NCBI RefSeq assembly: GCF_017875275.1
Contig: NZ_JAGGML010000001.1
Coordinates: 3,245,001-3,309,000 of the forward strand
Length of the DNA stretch: 64,000 nucleotides
Reading direction: 5' to 3'
From: Xanthobacter flavus
Lineage (GTDB): Bacteria; Pseudomonadota; Alphaproteobacteria; Rhizobiales; Xanthobacteraceae
Below the pieces are notes generated by a model, which saw nothing but the letters and a program-made list of their open reading frames with translations, was not told where the DNA came from and did not search any database. A program made the translations under genes and the position numbers. Positions 1 to 9,048 of this stretch are shown here, piece by piece (within the stretch, counting starts at the first letter, position 1; every line of letters begins with the position of its first letter).

Positions 1-451
1 CGCCACCGCTGGGGGCGCACAGGCGCAGGTCAAACCCTACGGGGCGGGCTTCGATGGCTGGAACTTCACCGCCACCACGGAGAAGTCCGGTATCATCAAC
101 TGCCGCGCCACCCGCAAGGTCGGCAACCGTGACGACATCATCGCCCGGCGCACGGATGGCCACGTTTACATGAGCGCCAAGGCCGAGGGCCGTAAGGGCG
201 ACTTCAAGGGCACCATCATCAACGTCCCCGGCAAGCCGCGCGGCATGCTGGAATGGACGGTGCCGGGGGGCGCTGATGGCGCGCGCATGTGGTTCATCAT
301 GCCCTACGTGGCGATGGACCACATCGTGGCCGCCGGCGCCTATCAGTTCTCGCTGCCGGATTCCGAGGATGTCGGGACGGTCAACCTCGGCAAGCGCGCC
401 AAGGAGGCGTGGGCCCGCGTCAACCAGTGCGTCCAGGCCAACGGCGGCTGA
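1..451 (+). CDS. Hypothetical secreted protein, 5' end cut off
   Basis: The reading frame is open from base 2 to the TGA at 449-451, giving about 149 visible residues; the start lies outside the window. The first residues, ending in GAQAQ, look like the tail of a signal peptide, so export is likely. The rest is soluble with no membrane segment. It carries two cysteines (in IINC and NQC), which could form a disulfide in the periplasm. I do not recognise the family; it resembles small uncharacterised exported proteins of Rhizobiales. Codon use and high third-position GC match the neighbours, so it is a real gene. Confidence 0.7.
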   Translation, partial: ATAGGAQAQVKPYGAGFDGWNFTATTEKSGIINCRATRKVGNRDDIIARRTDGHVYMSAKAEGRKGDFKGTIINVPGKPRGMLEWTVPGGADGARMWFIMPYVAMDHIVAAGAYQFSLPDSEDVGTVNLGKRAKEAWARVNQCVQANGG

Positions 452-498
452 CCAAGCCATCGGCCGCGGCCTTAGGCCGGGGCCGCGCGGACCTTGGC

Positions 499-1461
499 TC
501 ACGCCACGGGCCGTGCCATTCCGGCGAGCAGGGTCAGCGCGTCGGCGAGATCCTGCTCCTCGATGCCGCGGGCGATGAGGACCATGCGGTTCTCGTCCCC
601 TGCCGTGTGGGAGAGGAGGCCGGGGGAATAGACCAGCCCCTGCACCCCGTGCAGCACCACCGGCTGCGGCACCCCTTCCAGATGCAGGATGCCCTTGAGG
701 CGCAGCACGGCGGCGCCGAACAGGTCGCTCACCCGGTCGAGCCAGGCGTCCACCTGGTCCTGGGTGAGGCGGCCGGGGAACGCGAGGGAGGCGGTGGTCA
801 CCGCATGGCCGACGCCGGTGGCCGAGAAGCGCCGGCTGAGCGGGCGCGGCGTCTCGCGCGGGTCGATCCACAGCAGCGAGCCGTCGCGCGCCGTCGCCGG
901 CAGCACATGGCATTCCGCCAGAGGATTGAGTATCGCCACCTCGCGCTCGGCCGCGGCGAGCTGGTCCGCAGTGGCAAGGTCCGCCTTGCTGATGAGGACG
1001 CGGTCGGCGAGGGCCACCTGCGTCATCCCCTCGGGATGATGAGCGAGGGTTGAGGCGAAATTGGCCGCATCCACCACCGTGGTCACGCCGGCGATAGAGA
1101 AATGCCGGTTGAACAGCGGATCGGCGATCAGCGCATGGAGCACCGGCGCGGGATCGGCGAGGCCGCTCGTTTCCACCACCACCCGGCGGAAGGCGAAATC
1201 GTCCATGGCGCGACGGCGCAGCAGGCCATTGAGCGTGGCGTTCAGCGAGCCCTTCAGGCGGCAGCAGATGCAGCCGCCCTCCAGCAGCATCACCTCGTCG
1301 CTGCCGGTCTCGATGAGCGCATGGTCGATGCCCGCGTCGCCCGCCTCGTTGATGATGACGGCGGTGTCGCGGAAGGCCGGGCGCTTGAGGAGATCGTTGA
1401 GCAGGGTCGTCTTGCCCGCGCCGAGAAAGCCCGTGACGAGGACGACCGGAATATCGCTCAT
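499..1461 (-). CDS. G3E-family (CobW/COG0523) P-loop GTPase
   Basis: This 320-residue protein has a Walker A motif GAGKTT at residues 14-19, a CxCC motif at 64-67 (GGCICC), a switch-like ETSGLADP and an SKAD guanine-specificity segment, followed by the CobW C-terminal domain. These are hallmarks of G3E metallochaperone GTPases, which insert or deliver metals; the CxCC motif binds metal. No histidine-rich tail is seen, and the metal and client cannot be told from sequence. It lies 8 bases downstream of the cinA-like gene on the same strand, so the two are probably co-transcribed. The start is the only ATG just before the P-loop. Confidence 0.88.
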   Translation of the reverse strand: MSDIPVVLVTGFLGAGKTTLLNDLLKRPAFRDTAVIINEAGDAGIDHALIETGSDEVMLLEGGCICCRLKGSLNATLNGLLRRRAMDDFAFRRVVVETSGLADPAPVLHALIADPLFNRHFSIAGVTTVVDAANFASTLAHHPEGMTQVALADRVLISKADLATADQLAAAEREVAILNPLAECHVLPATARDGSLLWIDPRETPRPLSRRFSATGVGHAVTTASLAFPGRLTQDQVDAWLDRVSDLFGAAVLRLKGILHLEGVPQPVVLHGVQGLVYSPGLLSHTAGDENRMVLIARGIEEQDLADALTLLAGMARPVA

Positions 1462-1469
1462 GCGCGGCG

Positions 1470-1994
1470 TCAGCCGAGCTGCGACTTGAGCAAGGCGAGG
1501 GCCGCCTGCACCGCGCACAGGCGCACATTGTCCCGGCTGCCGGGGAAGACGTGGCGCTCTTCCGCAAGTCCGCCGTCGCGCGTCGCCACCGCGATGAAGA
1601 TGGTGCCCACGGGGTTCACCGCATTGCCGCCGCCCGGCCCGGCATAGCCGGTGATGGCGACGGTGGCGCCCGCCTCGGAATGGCCGAGGAGGCCCTGGGC
1701 GAGGCCGCGCGTGACCTCCGCGCTCACCGCCCCATGGGCGGCCGAGATGGCGGCCGGAACGTCGAGGCCGGTGGCCTTGGCGGAGGAATGGTAGAGCACA
1801 TAGCCCCGCTCGAAGATCTCCGAGGCGCCGGACACCGAGGTGAGGCAGGCGGCGACCAGGCCGGACGTCACCGTCTCCGCGGCGGCAAGGCGGATGTTCC
1901 GCGCGCGGGCGGCCGCGAGCACGTCGGCGGCGAGGGTGAGGAGGGGGGCGGGGAATAAGGTTTCGTCCGCCTGGAGCAGAGCGGTGTCGGGCAT
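1470..1994 (-). CDS. CinA C-terminal-domain protein (PncC-like amidohydrolase)
   Basis: This 174-residue protein consists only of the CinA C-terminal domain, which in PncC deamidates nicotinamide mononucleotide. The later landmarks are present: FERGYVLYHSSAK at about 61-73 keeps the Tyr and Lys, and GYAGPGGG followed by NPVGT also match. The family motif AESCTGG reads AETVTSG here (residues 39-45), so the usual serine is Thr41 and the first glycine is Ser44. The fold looks intact but the active site is changed, so NMN deamidase activity is uncertain. It is the first gene of a likely operon with the G3E GTPase and is divergent from the MocR regulator. Confidence 0.85.
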   Translation of the reverse strand: MPDTALLQADETLFPAPLLTLAADVLAAARARNIRLAAAETVTSGLVAACLTSVSGASEIFERGYVLYHSSAKATGLDVPAAISAAHGAVSAEVTRGLAQGLLGHSEAGATVAITGYAGPGGGNAVNPVGTIFIAVATRDGGLAEERHVFPGSRDNVRLCAVQAALALLKSQLG

Positions 1995-2059
1995 GCGTGT
2001 CGCCTCGGGTCCGGGCGCGGCGTTTGGGGCAAAGCACGCGCTTTGACGGTGAAAATGGT

Positions 2060-2141
2060 TGGCCCCCCTCGGTCAAGTCAAGCAAGCGGCCGGGGTGGCC
2101 CCAAAACGCCGACAGCGACTGGCCCTCTCGCAACTGGCCCC
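2060..2141. promoter_or_regulatory. Four TGGCCCC direct repeats in the cinA-mocR divergent region
   Basis: The heptamer TGGCCCC occurs at 2060-2066, 2096-2102 and 2135-2141, with a one-mismatch copy (TGGCCCT) at 2120-2126, all in the same orientation. They fill the region between the divergent starts at 1994 and 2155. MocR-type regulators commonly bind spaced direct repeats, so this is a reasonable operator candidate. The last copy ends 13 bases before the chosen regulator start, which would suit autorepression. Binding is inferred only. Confidence 0.4.
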
Positions 2142-2154
2142 AACCGGTGCCAAC

Positions 2155-3684
2155 ATGCGGCGTCTGCTGGACCAATGGGGTTGCGACGCCGTGCTGATCT
2201 CCCTAGACCGCGCCTCGACCCTGAGCCTCCAGGAACAGCTCTTCGAGCAGATCCGCCAGCAGATCCTGGACGGGCGGCTGAAGGCCGAGACGGCGGTGCC
2301 GTCCTCCCGCCATCTGGCGCAGCAGCTCGGCGTCTCGCGCAATTCGGTGACGTTCGCCTACGAGCGGCTCATCAACGAGGGCTATCTCGTCACCCGCCCC
2401 ATGGTGGGCACCTATGTGGCGGCGGTGGTGCCCGAGGCCGCCATGAGCGCATCCGTCAGCGCATCGGTGGCGGCATCCGCGTCGGTCGCTTCCCGGAGCG
2501 CGGATCCCCTGGCCTTGGCGGAGCGGCGCGCGCCGGAGAAGCTCGCCCCCGCCGCCTTCACCGGGCGGCCCCATTCCATCCTCAACACCAGCCGCATCCC
2601 CATCGATTTCTGGCCCCAGCGCACCGACCCGCGCGCCTTCCCGCTGAAGACGTGGCGGCGCCTCGTGCTGCACGCCCTCGCGGTGGCGGGGCACAACCTC
2701 ACCGAATATGGCGAGCCCTGCGGGCTCATGGCCCTGCGCACCGCCATCGCCGATCATGTGGCGGTGATGCGCGACATCCATGTGCGCCCGGAGCAGGTGG
2801 TGATCGTCGCCGGCGCCCAGCTCGCCCTCAACCTCGCGCTCCGGGTGCTGGCGCGGGAAGGCGATGCGGTGGTGGTGGAAAATCCCTGCAGCCAGGGCGC
2901 CGCCTACCTGTTCGAAAGCGTCAACATGCACCCCCACCCGCTGCCGGTGGACGAGCACGGCATCGACACGTCGCGCCTCGCCGGGGTGGCGGCGCAGCTC
3001 GCTTATGTGATGCCCTCCCATCAATATCCCATGGGCGGGGTGCTTTCGCTGGAGCGGCGGCAGCAACTCCTCGCCTGGGCCGATCGCACCGGCGCCTATC
3101 TGATCGAGGACGATTACGACAGCGAGTTTCATTACGGCGGCATGCTGCTGCCCGCGCTGAAGGCCATGAGCCCGGAGAACGTGATCTATCTCGGCACCTT
3201 CTCCAAATCGCTGGGCGCGGGGTTGCGCACGGGCTTCGCCATCTTCCCCGATCACCTCGCCCCGGCGGCGGGGGCGGCGAAGGCGCTGCTCGACAACGGC
3301 CATGTCTGGCTGGAGCAGGCGGCGCTGGCCGAATTCCTCCACACCGGCGGCTTCGTGCGCCATCTGCGGCGGGTGCGGCTGCGCTATCAGCAGCGGCGCA
3401 ACGTGCTGGTCTCCGCCCTGCGCGATGCGTTCGGGCGGGTGGAGCTGCGCGGCACGGAGGCGGGCACCCATCTCGCCTGGAAGCTGCCGCCCGGCCTGCC
3501 GCGCGCGCACCAGATGGCGGCGCTGGCGAAGAGCCGCAATGTGGGGCTCTACACCATCCAGAACGGCGGCGGGCATGAGTACGGCACCGCCGACGTGAGC
3601 AACGACTGGCTGCTTCTGGGCTATGCCTCCCTCGCCGAGGAGCAGATCGAGGCCGGCATCCACCGCCTGCGCGGCGCGCTTTAG
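2155..3684 (+). CDS. MocR-type (GntR/aminotransferase fusion) PLP-dependent regulator
   Basis: This 509-residue protein joins a GntR winged helix (about residues 26-90, with VPSSRHLAQQLGVSRNSV) to a fold-type-I aminotransferase-like domain. The PLP lysine is Lys351 in GTFSKSLGAG and the cofactor-binding aspartate is in EDDYDSEF. An Ala/Ser/Val-rich linker (about 95-120) separates the domains, as usual for MocR regulators such as PdxR, GabR and TauR. These sense PLP adducts of amino compounds and regulate a nearby, often divergent, target. The divergent genes here are the cinA-like and G3E genes. I chose the ATG at 2155; the frame is open further upstream, but no better ribosome site is visible there. 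Confidence 0.88.
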   Translation: MRRLLDQWGCDAVLISLDRASTLSLQEQLFEQIRQQILDGRLKAETAVPSSRHLAQQLGVSRNSVTFAYERLINEGYLVTRPMVGTYVAAVVPEAAMSASVSASVAASASVASRSADPLALAERRAPEKLAPAAFTGRPHSILNTSRIPIDFWPQRTDPRAFPLKTWRRLVLHALAVAGHNLTEYGEPCGLMALRTAIADHVAVMRDIHVRPEQVVIVAGAQLALNLALRVLAREGDAVVVENPCSQGAAYLFESVNMHPHPLPVDEHGIDTSRLAGVAAQLAYVMPSHQYPMGGVLSLERRQQLLAWADRTGAYLIEDDYDSEFHYGGMLLPALKAMSPENVIYLGTFSKSLGAGLRTGFAIFPDHLAPAAGAAKALLDNGHVWLEQAALAEFLHTGGFVRHLRRVRLRYQQRRNVLVSALRDAFGRVELRGTEAGTHLAWKLPPGLPRAHQMAALAKSRNVGLYTIQNGGGHEYGTADVSNDWLLLGYASLAEEQIEAGIHRLRGAL

Positions 3685-3695
3685 GGAAGACCGCG

Positions 3696-4400
3696 ATGAG
3701 CGAAGATCAGGCAGAGACCGCGCGGCGGCCGCAGGGCACGGCGCTTGAGGTGATCGAGGACTGGCTCGGGCCGCTGGCCGGGACGTCGATCCTCGATATC
3801 GGCTGCGGCCATGGCGCGCTGGCGCGGGCGCTGACGGCGCGCGGCGCCCGCGTCCACGGCATCGATCCGGGGGCGGAGGCCATCGCGGCGGCTCGCGCGG
3901 CGGTGCCGGAGGCGTCCTTCACCGAGGCCGGGGCCGAGGCGCTGCCGTTCGCGGACGCGAGCTTCGATGCCGCAATCTTCCTCAACAGCCTGCACCATGT
4001 GCCGGGGGAGCTGATGGCGGCCGCGCTCGGCGCGGCGCTCCGGGTCAGCCGCGGGCCGGTGCTGGTGGTGGAGCCTCTCGCCGAAGGCAGCTATTTCGAG
4101 GTGCTGCGGCCGGTGGAGGACGAGACGGCCATCCGCTCCCTCGCCCAGGAGGCGCTCTCGGCCTGCCTCGCGCGCGGTGCTGCGCGGCTGGTCCGTCGCC
4201 TCGATTATGACGACGTGCGCCATGTGGCCGGGGTGGATGGCTTCCTCGCGCGGGCGGTGGCCGTCGATCCCGCGCGGCGCGATGCGGCGGAGCGGCATCG
4301 CGACGCCGTGGAGGCCCAGCTGGCCCGCTGGGGCGTCGCGGAAGCCGAAGGAATCCGTCTGGCGCAGCCCCATCGCGCGCTGCTGCTGGCGCGGGCCTAA
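3696..4400 (+). CDS. Class I SAM-dependent methyltransferase
   Basis: The 234-residue protein has SAM-binding motif I, LDIGCGHGALA, at about residues 33-43, an acidic ribose-binding Asp in HGIDPG, a motif around EALPFADASFD, and NSLHHVP. This is the Methyltransf_11/25 pattern of small-molecule methyltransferases. The substrate is unknown. It starts 11 bases after the mocR stop with the purine-rich stretch GGGAAGA upstream, so it is probably translated from the same transcript as the regulator. No membrane segment or fused domain is present. Confidence 0.85.
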   Translation: MSEDQAETARRPQGTALEVIEDWLGPLAGTSILDIGCGHGALARALTARGARVHGIDPGAEAIAAARAAVPEASFTEAGAEALPFADASFDAAIFLNSLHHVPGELMAAALGAALRVSRGPVLVVEPLAEGSYFEVLRPVEDETAIRSLAQEALSACLARGAARLVRRLDYDDVRHVAGVDGFLARAVAVDPARRDAAERHRDAVEAQLARWGVAEAEGIRLAQPHRALLLARA

Positions 4401-4512
4401 AGCCATACGCAATGGTAACGAGTGACCGCTTAACAACTTGATATCAATTGCGTTTTACGGTCACGCCCGAGATGTCGCGGCAGGAGTTCTGCCGGGCCGG
4501 TCGGGAGCACTC

Positions 4513-7416
4513 ATGATACCGTCGTCCGCATCCGCAAGGCGCCTTGGGGCGCGCGCCGGATGGACCCTGCCGCTGCGGCTGCTGTTCGCCCTCGCGGTGG
4601 TGACGGCCATGGTCCTGCTCTCCAGCGCGCTGCTGTGGCAGGCCTGGACCCACGGGCGGGATGCGCTTTTAAGTGCCACGTTGGAGCGCGCGGCGCTGCT
4701 CGGCCAGCTGATCACGGAACGGGTGGAGAACCGCGCCCTGCCGGGAACGGTCGCGCTGGAAATCCTCGCCAGCGACGGCAGCGCGGTGACCGGCGGGCCG
4801 GACATGCTGCTCGATCACCTCGGCGCGCTGCGGCCGGTGTTCGCCAGCATGCCCTTCCTCTCCTCCATCACCTTTGCCTATGGTGACGGCAATTTCGTGC
4901 GGCTCATGGCGCTCGATCCCGCCGAGGCCGGGCGCCAGTCCGCGCCGCAGGGCACGCGTTTCCTCGCCCATGTGATCGAGGCCGGCATTCGGGCGGAGCA
5001 GCCGGCGACCGGCTCGTCCGCCGGCGTCTGGCGCTTCTTCGATAAGGACATGCGCCTCATCGGCGAGCGCGCCGCCCCGGCGGCGCTCCCGCGCGATCCA
5101 CGCCGGCGCGACTGGTATGTGAACGCCATGGCGGCGCCGGGCCAGCATGTCACCGCGCCCTATGTGTTCCCCTCCACCGGGGAGGTGGGCGTCACCGCCA
5201 GCCGCAAGGTGGCGGGCGTCGATGCGGTGATCGGCCTCGATCTCTCCCTCACCGACATCGCCCGCGAACTGCAAGGCCTGCGTCCCACCCCTGGCACGGA
5301 GGTCGCCATCGTCGACGCCGCCGGCTGGGTCATTGCCTATGCAGGCACCGCCTCGGCGATGCCGGACATGATCGTGCCCCTGCGCGATCTCAGGTCGGGG
5401 CCGCTGGTGGTGCTGGACGGCATCGACATGCCGTCGCGCCGGCCGGCGAGCTTCAGCGCGGACGGGCAGGAGTGGCTGGGCGTCAAGACGCAGCTCTATT
5501 CGCGCGTCGACCAACGCAACACCTTGGTGATGGCGGTGCCGCGCCGGGAGGTGCTCGCGCCGCTCAGGGCGAGCCTTGAGCGGCAGATGTGGGTGAGCGG
5601 CGGCATCGCCCTCGGCTTCATCGTCATCGGCTGGTTCGCCGGCCGGCGTCTGGGGCAGGGGCTGAACGAACTCGCCCTCCAGGCGCAGCGCCTCACCCGG
5701 TTCGATTTCGGCCGACCGGCCAAGGTGGGCAGCTTCATCCGCGAGATCGCCGATTTCCACCAGGTGCTCGATGCGGTCGGTGAGACCATCCGCGATTTCC
5801 TCACTACCAGCGAGACCATCGCCTGCGAGCCGCAGCTCGACCGGATGCTGGAACAGGTGCTCGCCGCCACCGTGAAGGGCACGTTCTGCACGCGCGGCCT
5901 CGTCTATCTGGTGGATGGCGCCCGCCGCGACCTCGTGCTCGCCGCCAATGTGCGGGAGGCGGGCGATGCCTCCGCCGCCATGCCCGAGGTGCTGTCCCTG
6001 TCGGTGCTCGATGCGCCGGAGCAGGTCGCGCCGCCGGAGCCGGACGGCACGCAACGTCTCTCTCTGCCGCTGCGCGACCGCAAGGGCCGCCCGGTCGGCC
6101 TGCTGGTCCTCGTCCATGGCGCCGATGCCGCGCACCGGAGCGGCGCCTTCGTCGCCTTCGCGCGCCAGCTCTCCGGCACGCTCGCCATCTCCATCGAGAC
6201 GCGGCGCCTGATGGAGGAGCAGTCACGGCTGCTGGAAGGGCTGATCCATCTGGTGGCCGACGCCATCGACGCCAAGAGCCCCTATACGGGCGCCCATTGC
6301 CGTCGGGTGCCGGAGCTGGCAGACATGATCGTCTCGCGCATGGCAGCGGATGAGGACGGCCCGTATCGCGACTTCGCCCTGAGCGAGGAGGAGCGCCGCG
6401 CCTTCCGGGTGGGCTCCTGGCTGCACGATTGCGGCAAGGTGACGAGCCCCGAGCACATCATCGACAAGGCCACCAAGCTGGAAGCGGTGCACAACCGCAT
6501 CCACGAGGTGCGCACGCGGTTCGAGGTGCTGTTGCGCGACGCCCGCATCGCCCATCTCACGCGCCTCGCGGCGGGGGAGGATGCCGTGCGCTCGGCGCAG
6601 ATTCTGGTCGAGGCGGAGGCGCGCCTCGCCGACGACTTCGCCTTCGTCGCGCGCTCCAACGTGGGCGGGGAGTTCATGACCGACGAGGCCCTCGCCCGCC
6701 TCGCCGAGATCGCGACGCGCACCTGGACCCGCCATTTCGACGACCGGCTCGGTCTGTCGCGGGAGGAGGAGGCTCATCTCGCCGGCCATCCGGCCCCGGC
6801 GCTGCCCGCCGAGGAGCATCTGCTCGCCGACAAGCCGGAGCATGTCCGCCCCTGGGAGGGCGTGCGCCCGCCGGTGGAGAAGGGCGACCCGGCCAACCAC
6901 TATGGCTTCGACATGCGCCTGCCGCCCGCCGCGCAGAATCTCGGCGAGCTGTACAACCTCTCCATCCGTCGCGGCACGCTGAACGACGAAGAGCGGTTCA
7001 AGGTCAACGACCATGTGGTGCAGACCTACATCATGCTGAAGGCGCTGCCCTGGCCCGAGGGGCTGGAGCGGGTGCCGGAACTGGCCGCCACCCATCACGA
7101 GCGCATGGACGGCAAGGGCTATCCCCGCCGCATCGCCGCCGATGGCCTCAGCCTGCCCGAGCGGGTGATGGCTGTGGCCGACGTGTTCGAGGCGCTCACC
7201 GCCTCCGACCGCCCCTACAAGCCGGCGAAGACCCTTTCGGAAGCCATGCGCATCCTCGTCTCCATGGGCCGGGAGGGGCACCTCGATCCGCAGGTGGTGG
7301 ACTATTTCCTCCGCTCGCGCCTGTGGGAGACCTATGCCGGGCGCTTCCTGCGCGCAGACCAGCACGACGCGGTGGATGTGGCGGGCCTGTGCGGCCAGCT
7401 TCAGGCCGCCGCGTGA
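4513..7416 (+). CDS. Membrane sensor HD-GYP phosphodiesterase with long insert
   Basis: This protein of about 967 residues has an N-terminal membrane helix (about 19-44), a periplasmic Cache-like sensor region, a second helix (about 358-378), a HAMP-like linker, a GAF-like region (about 460-570) and a C-terminal HD-GYP domain. His638-Asp639 (LHDCGK) and HHERMDGKGYP at about 861-871 are intact, so hydrolysis of cyclic di-GMP is plausible. The two halves are about 220 residues apart instead of about 65, because of a roughly 150-residue insert. I chose the ATG at 4513, which follows GGGAG, over the upstream TTG at 4438. It most likely senses a small ligand and lowers c-di-GMP. Confidence 0.88.
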   Translation: MIPSSASARRLGARAGWTLPLRLLFALAVVTAMVLLSSALLWQAWTHGRDALLSATLERAALLGQLITERVENRALPGTVALEILASDGSAVTGGPDMLLDHLGALRPVFASMPFLSSITFAYGDGNFVRLMALDPAEAGRQSAPQGTRFLAHVIEAGIRAEQPATGSSAGVWRFFDKDMRLIGERAAPAALPRDPRRRDWYVNAMAAPGQHVTAPYVFPSTGEVGVTASRKVAGVDAVIGLDLSLTDIARELQGLRPTPGTEVAIVDAAGWVIAYAGTASAMPDMIVPLRDLRSGPLVVLDGIDMPSRRPASFSADGQEWLGVKTQLYSRVDQRNTLVMAVPRREVLAPLRASLERQMWVSGGIALGFIVIGWFAGRRLGQGLNELALQAQRLTRFDFGRPAKVGSFIREIADFHQVLDAVGETIRDFLTTSETIACEPQLDRMLEQVLAATVKGTFCTRGLVYLVDGARRDLVLAANVREAGDASAAMPEVLSLSVLDAPEQVAPPEPDGTQRLSLPLRDRKGRPVGLLVLVHGADAAHRSGAFVAFARQLSGTLAISIETRRLMEEQSRLLEGLIHLVADAIDAKSPYTGAHCRRVPELADMIVSRMAADEDGPYRDFALSEEERRAFRVGSWLHDCGKVTSPEHIIDKATKLEAVHNRIHEVRTRFEVLLRDARIAHLTRLAAGEDAVRSAQILVEAEARLADDFAFVARSNVGGEFMTDEALARLAEIATRTWTRHFDDRLGLSREEEAHLAGHPAPALPAEEHLLADKPEHVRPWEGVRPPVEKGDPANHYGFDMRLPPAAQNLGELYNLSIRRGTLNDEERFKVNDHVVQTYIMLKALPWPEGLERVPELAATHHERMDGKGYPRRIAADGLSLPERVMAVADVFEALTASDRPYKPAKTLSEAMRILVSMGREGHLDPQVVDYFLRSRLWETYAGRFLRADQHDAVDVAGLCGQLQAAA

Positions 7417-7479
7417 AGCGCAAGCGCGACCGCTGCGATAGCGCTGGCGCAGGGGAAGCGCCGCAGCCATGATCCTCTC

Positions 7480-9027
7480 ATGACCGAGAACGGGAATCAG
7501 GCTGCGCCACCCCCCTTCAACCTTGCCCCCTTCAACCTCGCCCGCTTCTGCCTCGCCGCCGCCGGCGCGGATGCGGGCAAGCCGGCATTGCTGGTGGCCG
7601 AGGGACCGAAGGGGCGCATCATCGAGCGCTGGAGCTATGGCGAGCTCCGCGAGGCGGTGCTGCGCGTGGCCGGCGGCTTCGCCGGATACGGCCTGCCACG
7701 GGGGGCGCGGGTGCTGCTGCGGGTGGGCAACACCTCGCAGTTCCCGCTGACGTTCTTCGGTGCCATCGCCGCCGGGCTCGCCCCCATCCCCACCTCCACC
7801 ATGCTGACGGCGCACGAGGTGGAGATGATCCTCGACGATTCCGGCGCCGCGCTGGTGGTGGGCGACGGATCGGGCGTGATGCCGGCGCCGCGCGAGGGCG
7901 TCACCGTCATCGATGCGGCCGGCATGGATCGACTGGGGGCCGCATCGGCCGTGGATTTCGCAGACACCGGCGCGGACGACCTCGCCTTCCTCGTCTTCAC
8001 CTCCGGCACCAGCGGGCGGCCGAAGGGCGTGGCCCATGCCCAGCGGGTCGGGCTCGGGCGCGTGCCCATGCGCGCTGGCTGGCACGATCTGAAGGGCGAC
8101 GACCTCCTGTTCCACGCCGGTGCGTTCAACTGGACCTATACGCTTGGCGTCGGCCTCATGGACCCGTGGGCGGTGGGGGCGACCAGCATCGTCCATCTCG
8201 GCGATCGCCCGCCGGGTGCCTGGCCCGATCTTCTGGAAGAGACCGGCGCCACCCAGTTCGCCGCCGTGCCCGGCCTCTACCGGCGCATCCTGAAATATGC
8301 CGCCGTGACGCCCGACCGTTTCCCCGCCTTGCGTCACGGCCTCACCGCCGGGGAGGCGCTGAAGGCGGCGCTGCACGGCGAGTGGGTCGCGGCGACGGGG
8401 CGTCCGCTCTACGAGGCGCTGGGGATGAGCGAGATTTCAACCTACGTCTCCTCCGGCCCTTTTGTGCCGACCCGGCCGGGCAGCCCCGGCAAGCCGCAGG
8501 CGGGACGGCGCGTCGTGGTGCTGCCGCCCGAGGGCGAGGCGCCGGACGCGCTCCATCCGCTGCCGGCCGGCGACACCGGCGTGCTCGCCGTCCACCGCTC
8601 CGATCCCGGCCTGATGCTCGGCTATTGGCGCCTGGCCGAAGAGACGGCCGCAGTCCTGCGCGGCGAGTGGTTCCTCACCGGCGATCTCGCCCGCTTCGAT
8701 GCGGATGGCTACCTCTGGTACGAGGGCCGCGCCGACGACCAGATGAACGCCTTCGGCTATCGTGTGGCGCCCGAGGAAGTGGAGCGGGCCATCGCCGCCC
8801 ATCCTGATGTGGCCGAGGTGGCGGTGGTGGAGACCCGGTCGGGCGACATCTCCCTCGTCACCGCCTTCGTGGTGCTCCAGCCGGAGGCGATGGCCGATGC
8901 GGCGATGCTCGAAGCTTATGCCGCCGAGCACCTCGCCGAATACAAGCGCCCCCGCGCCTATGTCTTCATCGACGAACTGCCCCGCACCGGCTCCGGCAAG
9001 GTGATGCGCCGCGCGCTCAGGGGGTAG
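7480..9027 (+). CDS. AMP-dependent acyl-CoA ligase (benzoate-CoA-ligase-like)
   Basis: This 515-residue member of the ANL superfamily activates a carboxylic acid to acyl-AMP and then to the CoA thioester. The P-loop FTSGTSGRPKGVAH lies at about 172-185, the aromatic and adenine motif at EALGMSE, the hinge at GRADDQMNAFGYRV, and the catalytic lysine near the end in PRTGSGKVMRR. The layout resembles benzoate/aminobenzoate-CoA ligases and short acyl-CoA synthetases; the substrate cannot be read from sequence. It stands alone, 63 bases after the HD-GYP gene, and ends in the convergent region that carries a repeat pair. Confidence 0.86.
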   Translation: MTENGNQAAPPPFNLAPFNLARFCLAAAGADAGKPALLVAEGPKGRIIERWSYGELREAVLRVAGGFAGYGLPRGARVLLRVGNTSQFPLTFFGAIAAGLAPIPTSTMLTAHEVEMILDDSGAALVVGDGSGVMPAPREGVTVIDAAGMDRLGAASAVDFADTGADDLAFLVFTSGTSGRPKGVAHAQRVGLGRVPMRAGWHDLKGDDLLFHAGAFNWTYTLGVGLMDPWAVGATSIVHLGDRPPGAWPDLLEETGATQFAAVPGLYRRILKYAAVTPDRFPALRHGLTAGEALKAALHGEWVAATGRPLYEALGMSEISTYVSSGPFVPTRPGSPGKPQAGRRVVVLPPEGEAPDALHPLPAGDTGVLAVHRSDPGLMLGYWRLAEETAAVLRGEWFLTGDLARFDADGYLWYEGRADDQMNAFGYRVAPEEVERAIAAHPDVAEVAVVETRSGDISLVTAFVVLQPEAMADAAMLEAYAAEHLAEYKRPRAYVFIDELPRTGSGKVMRRALRG

Positions 9028-9048
9028 GGGCTGCGTTGCCGCAAGAGC

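Noticed and set aside
4438..4447. TTGATATCAA palindrome before the HD-GYP gene as an FNR box
   Set aside because: The half-sites lack the 4-base spacer required for FNR/FixK sites; it is just a short palindrome that also overlaps an alternative TTG start.
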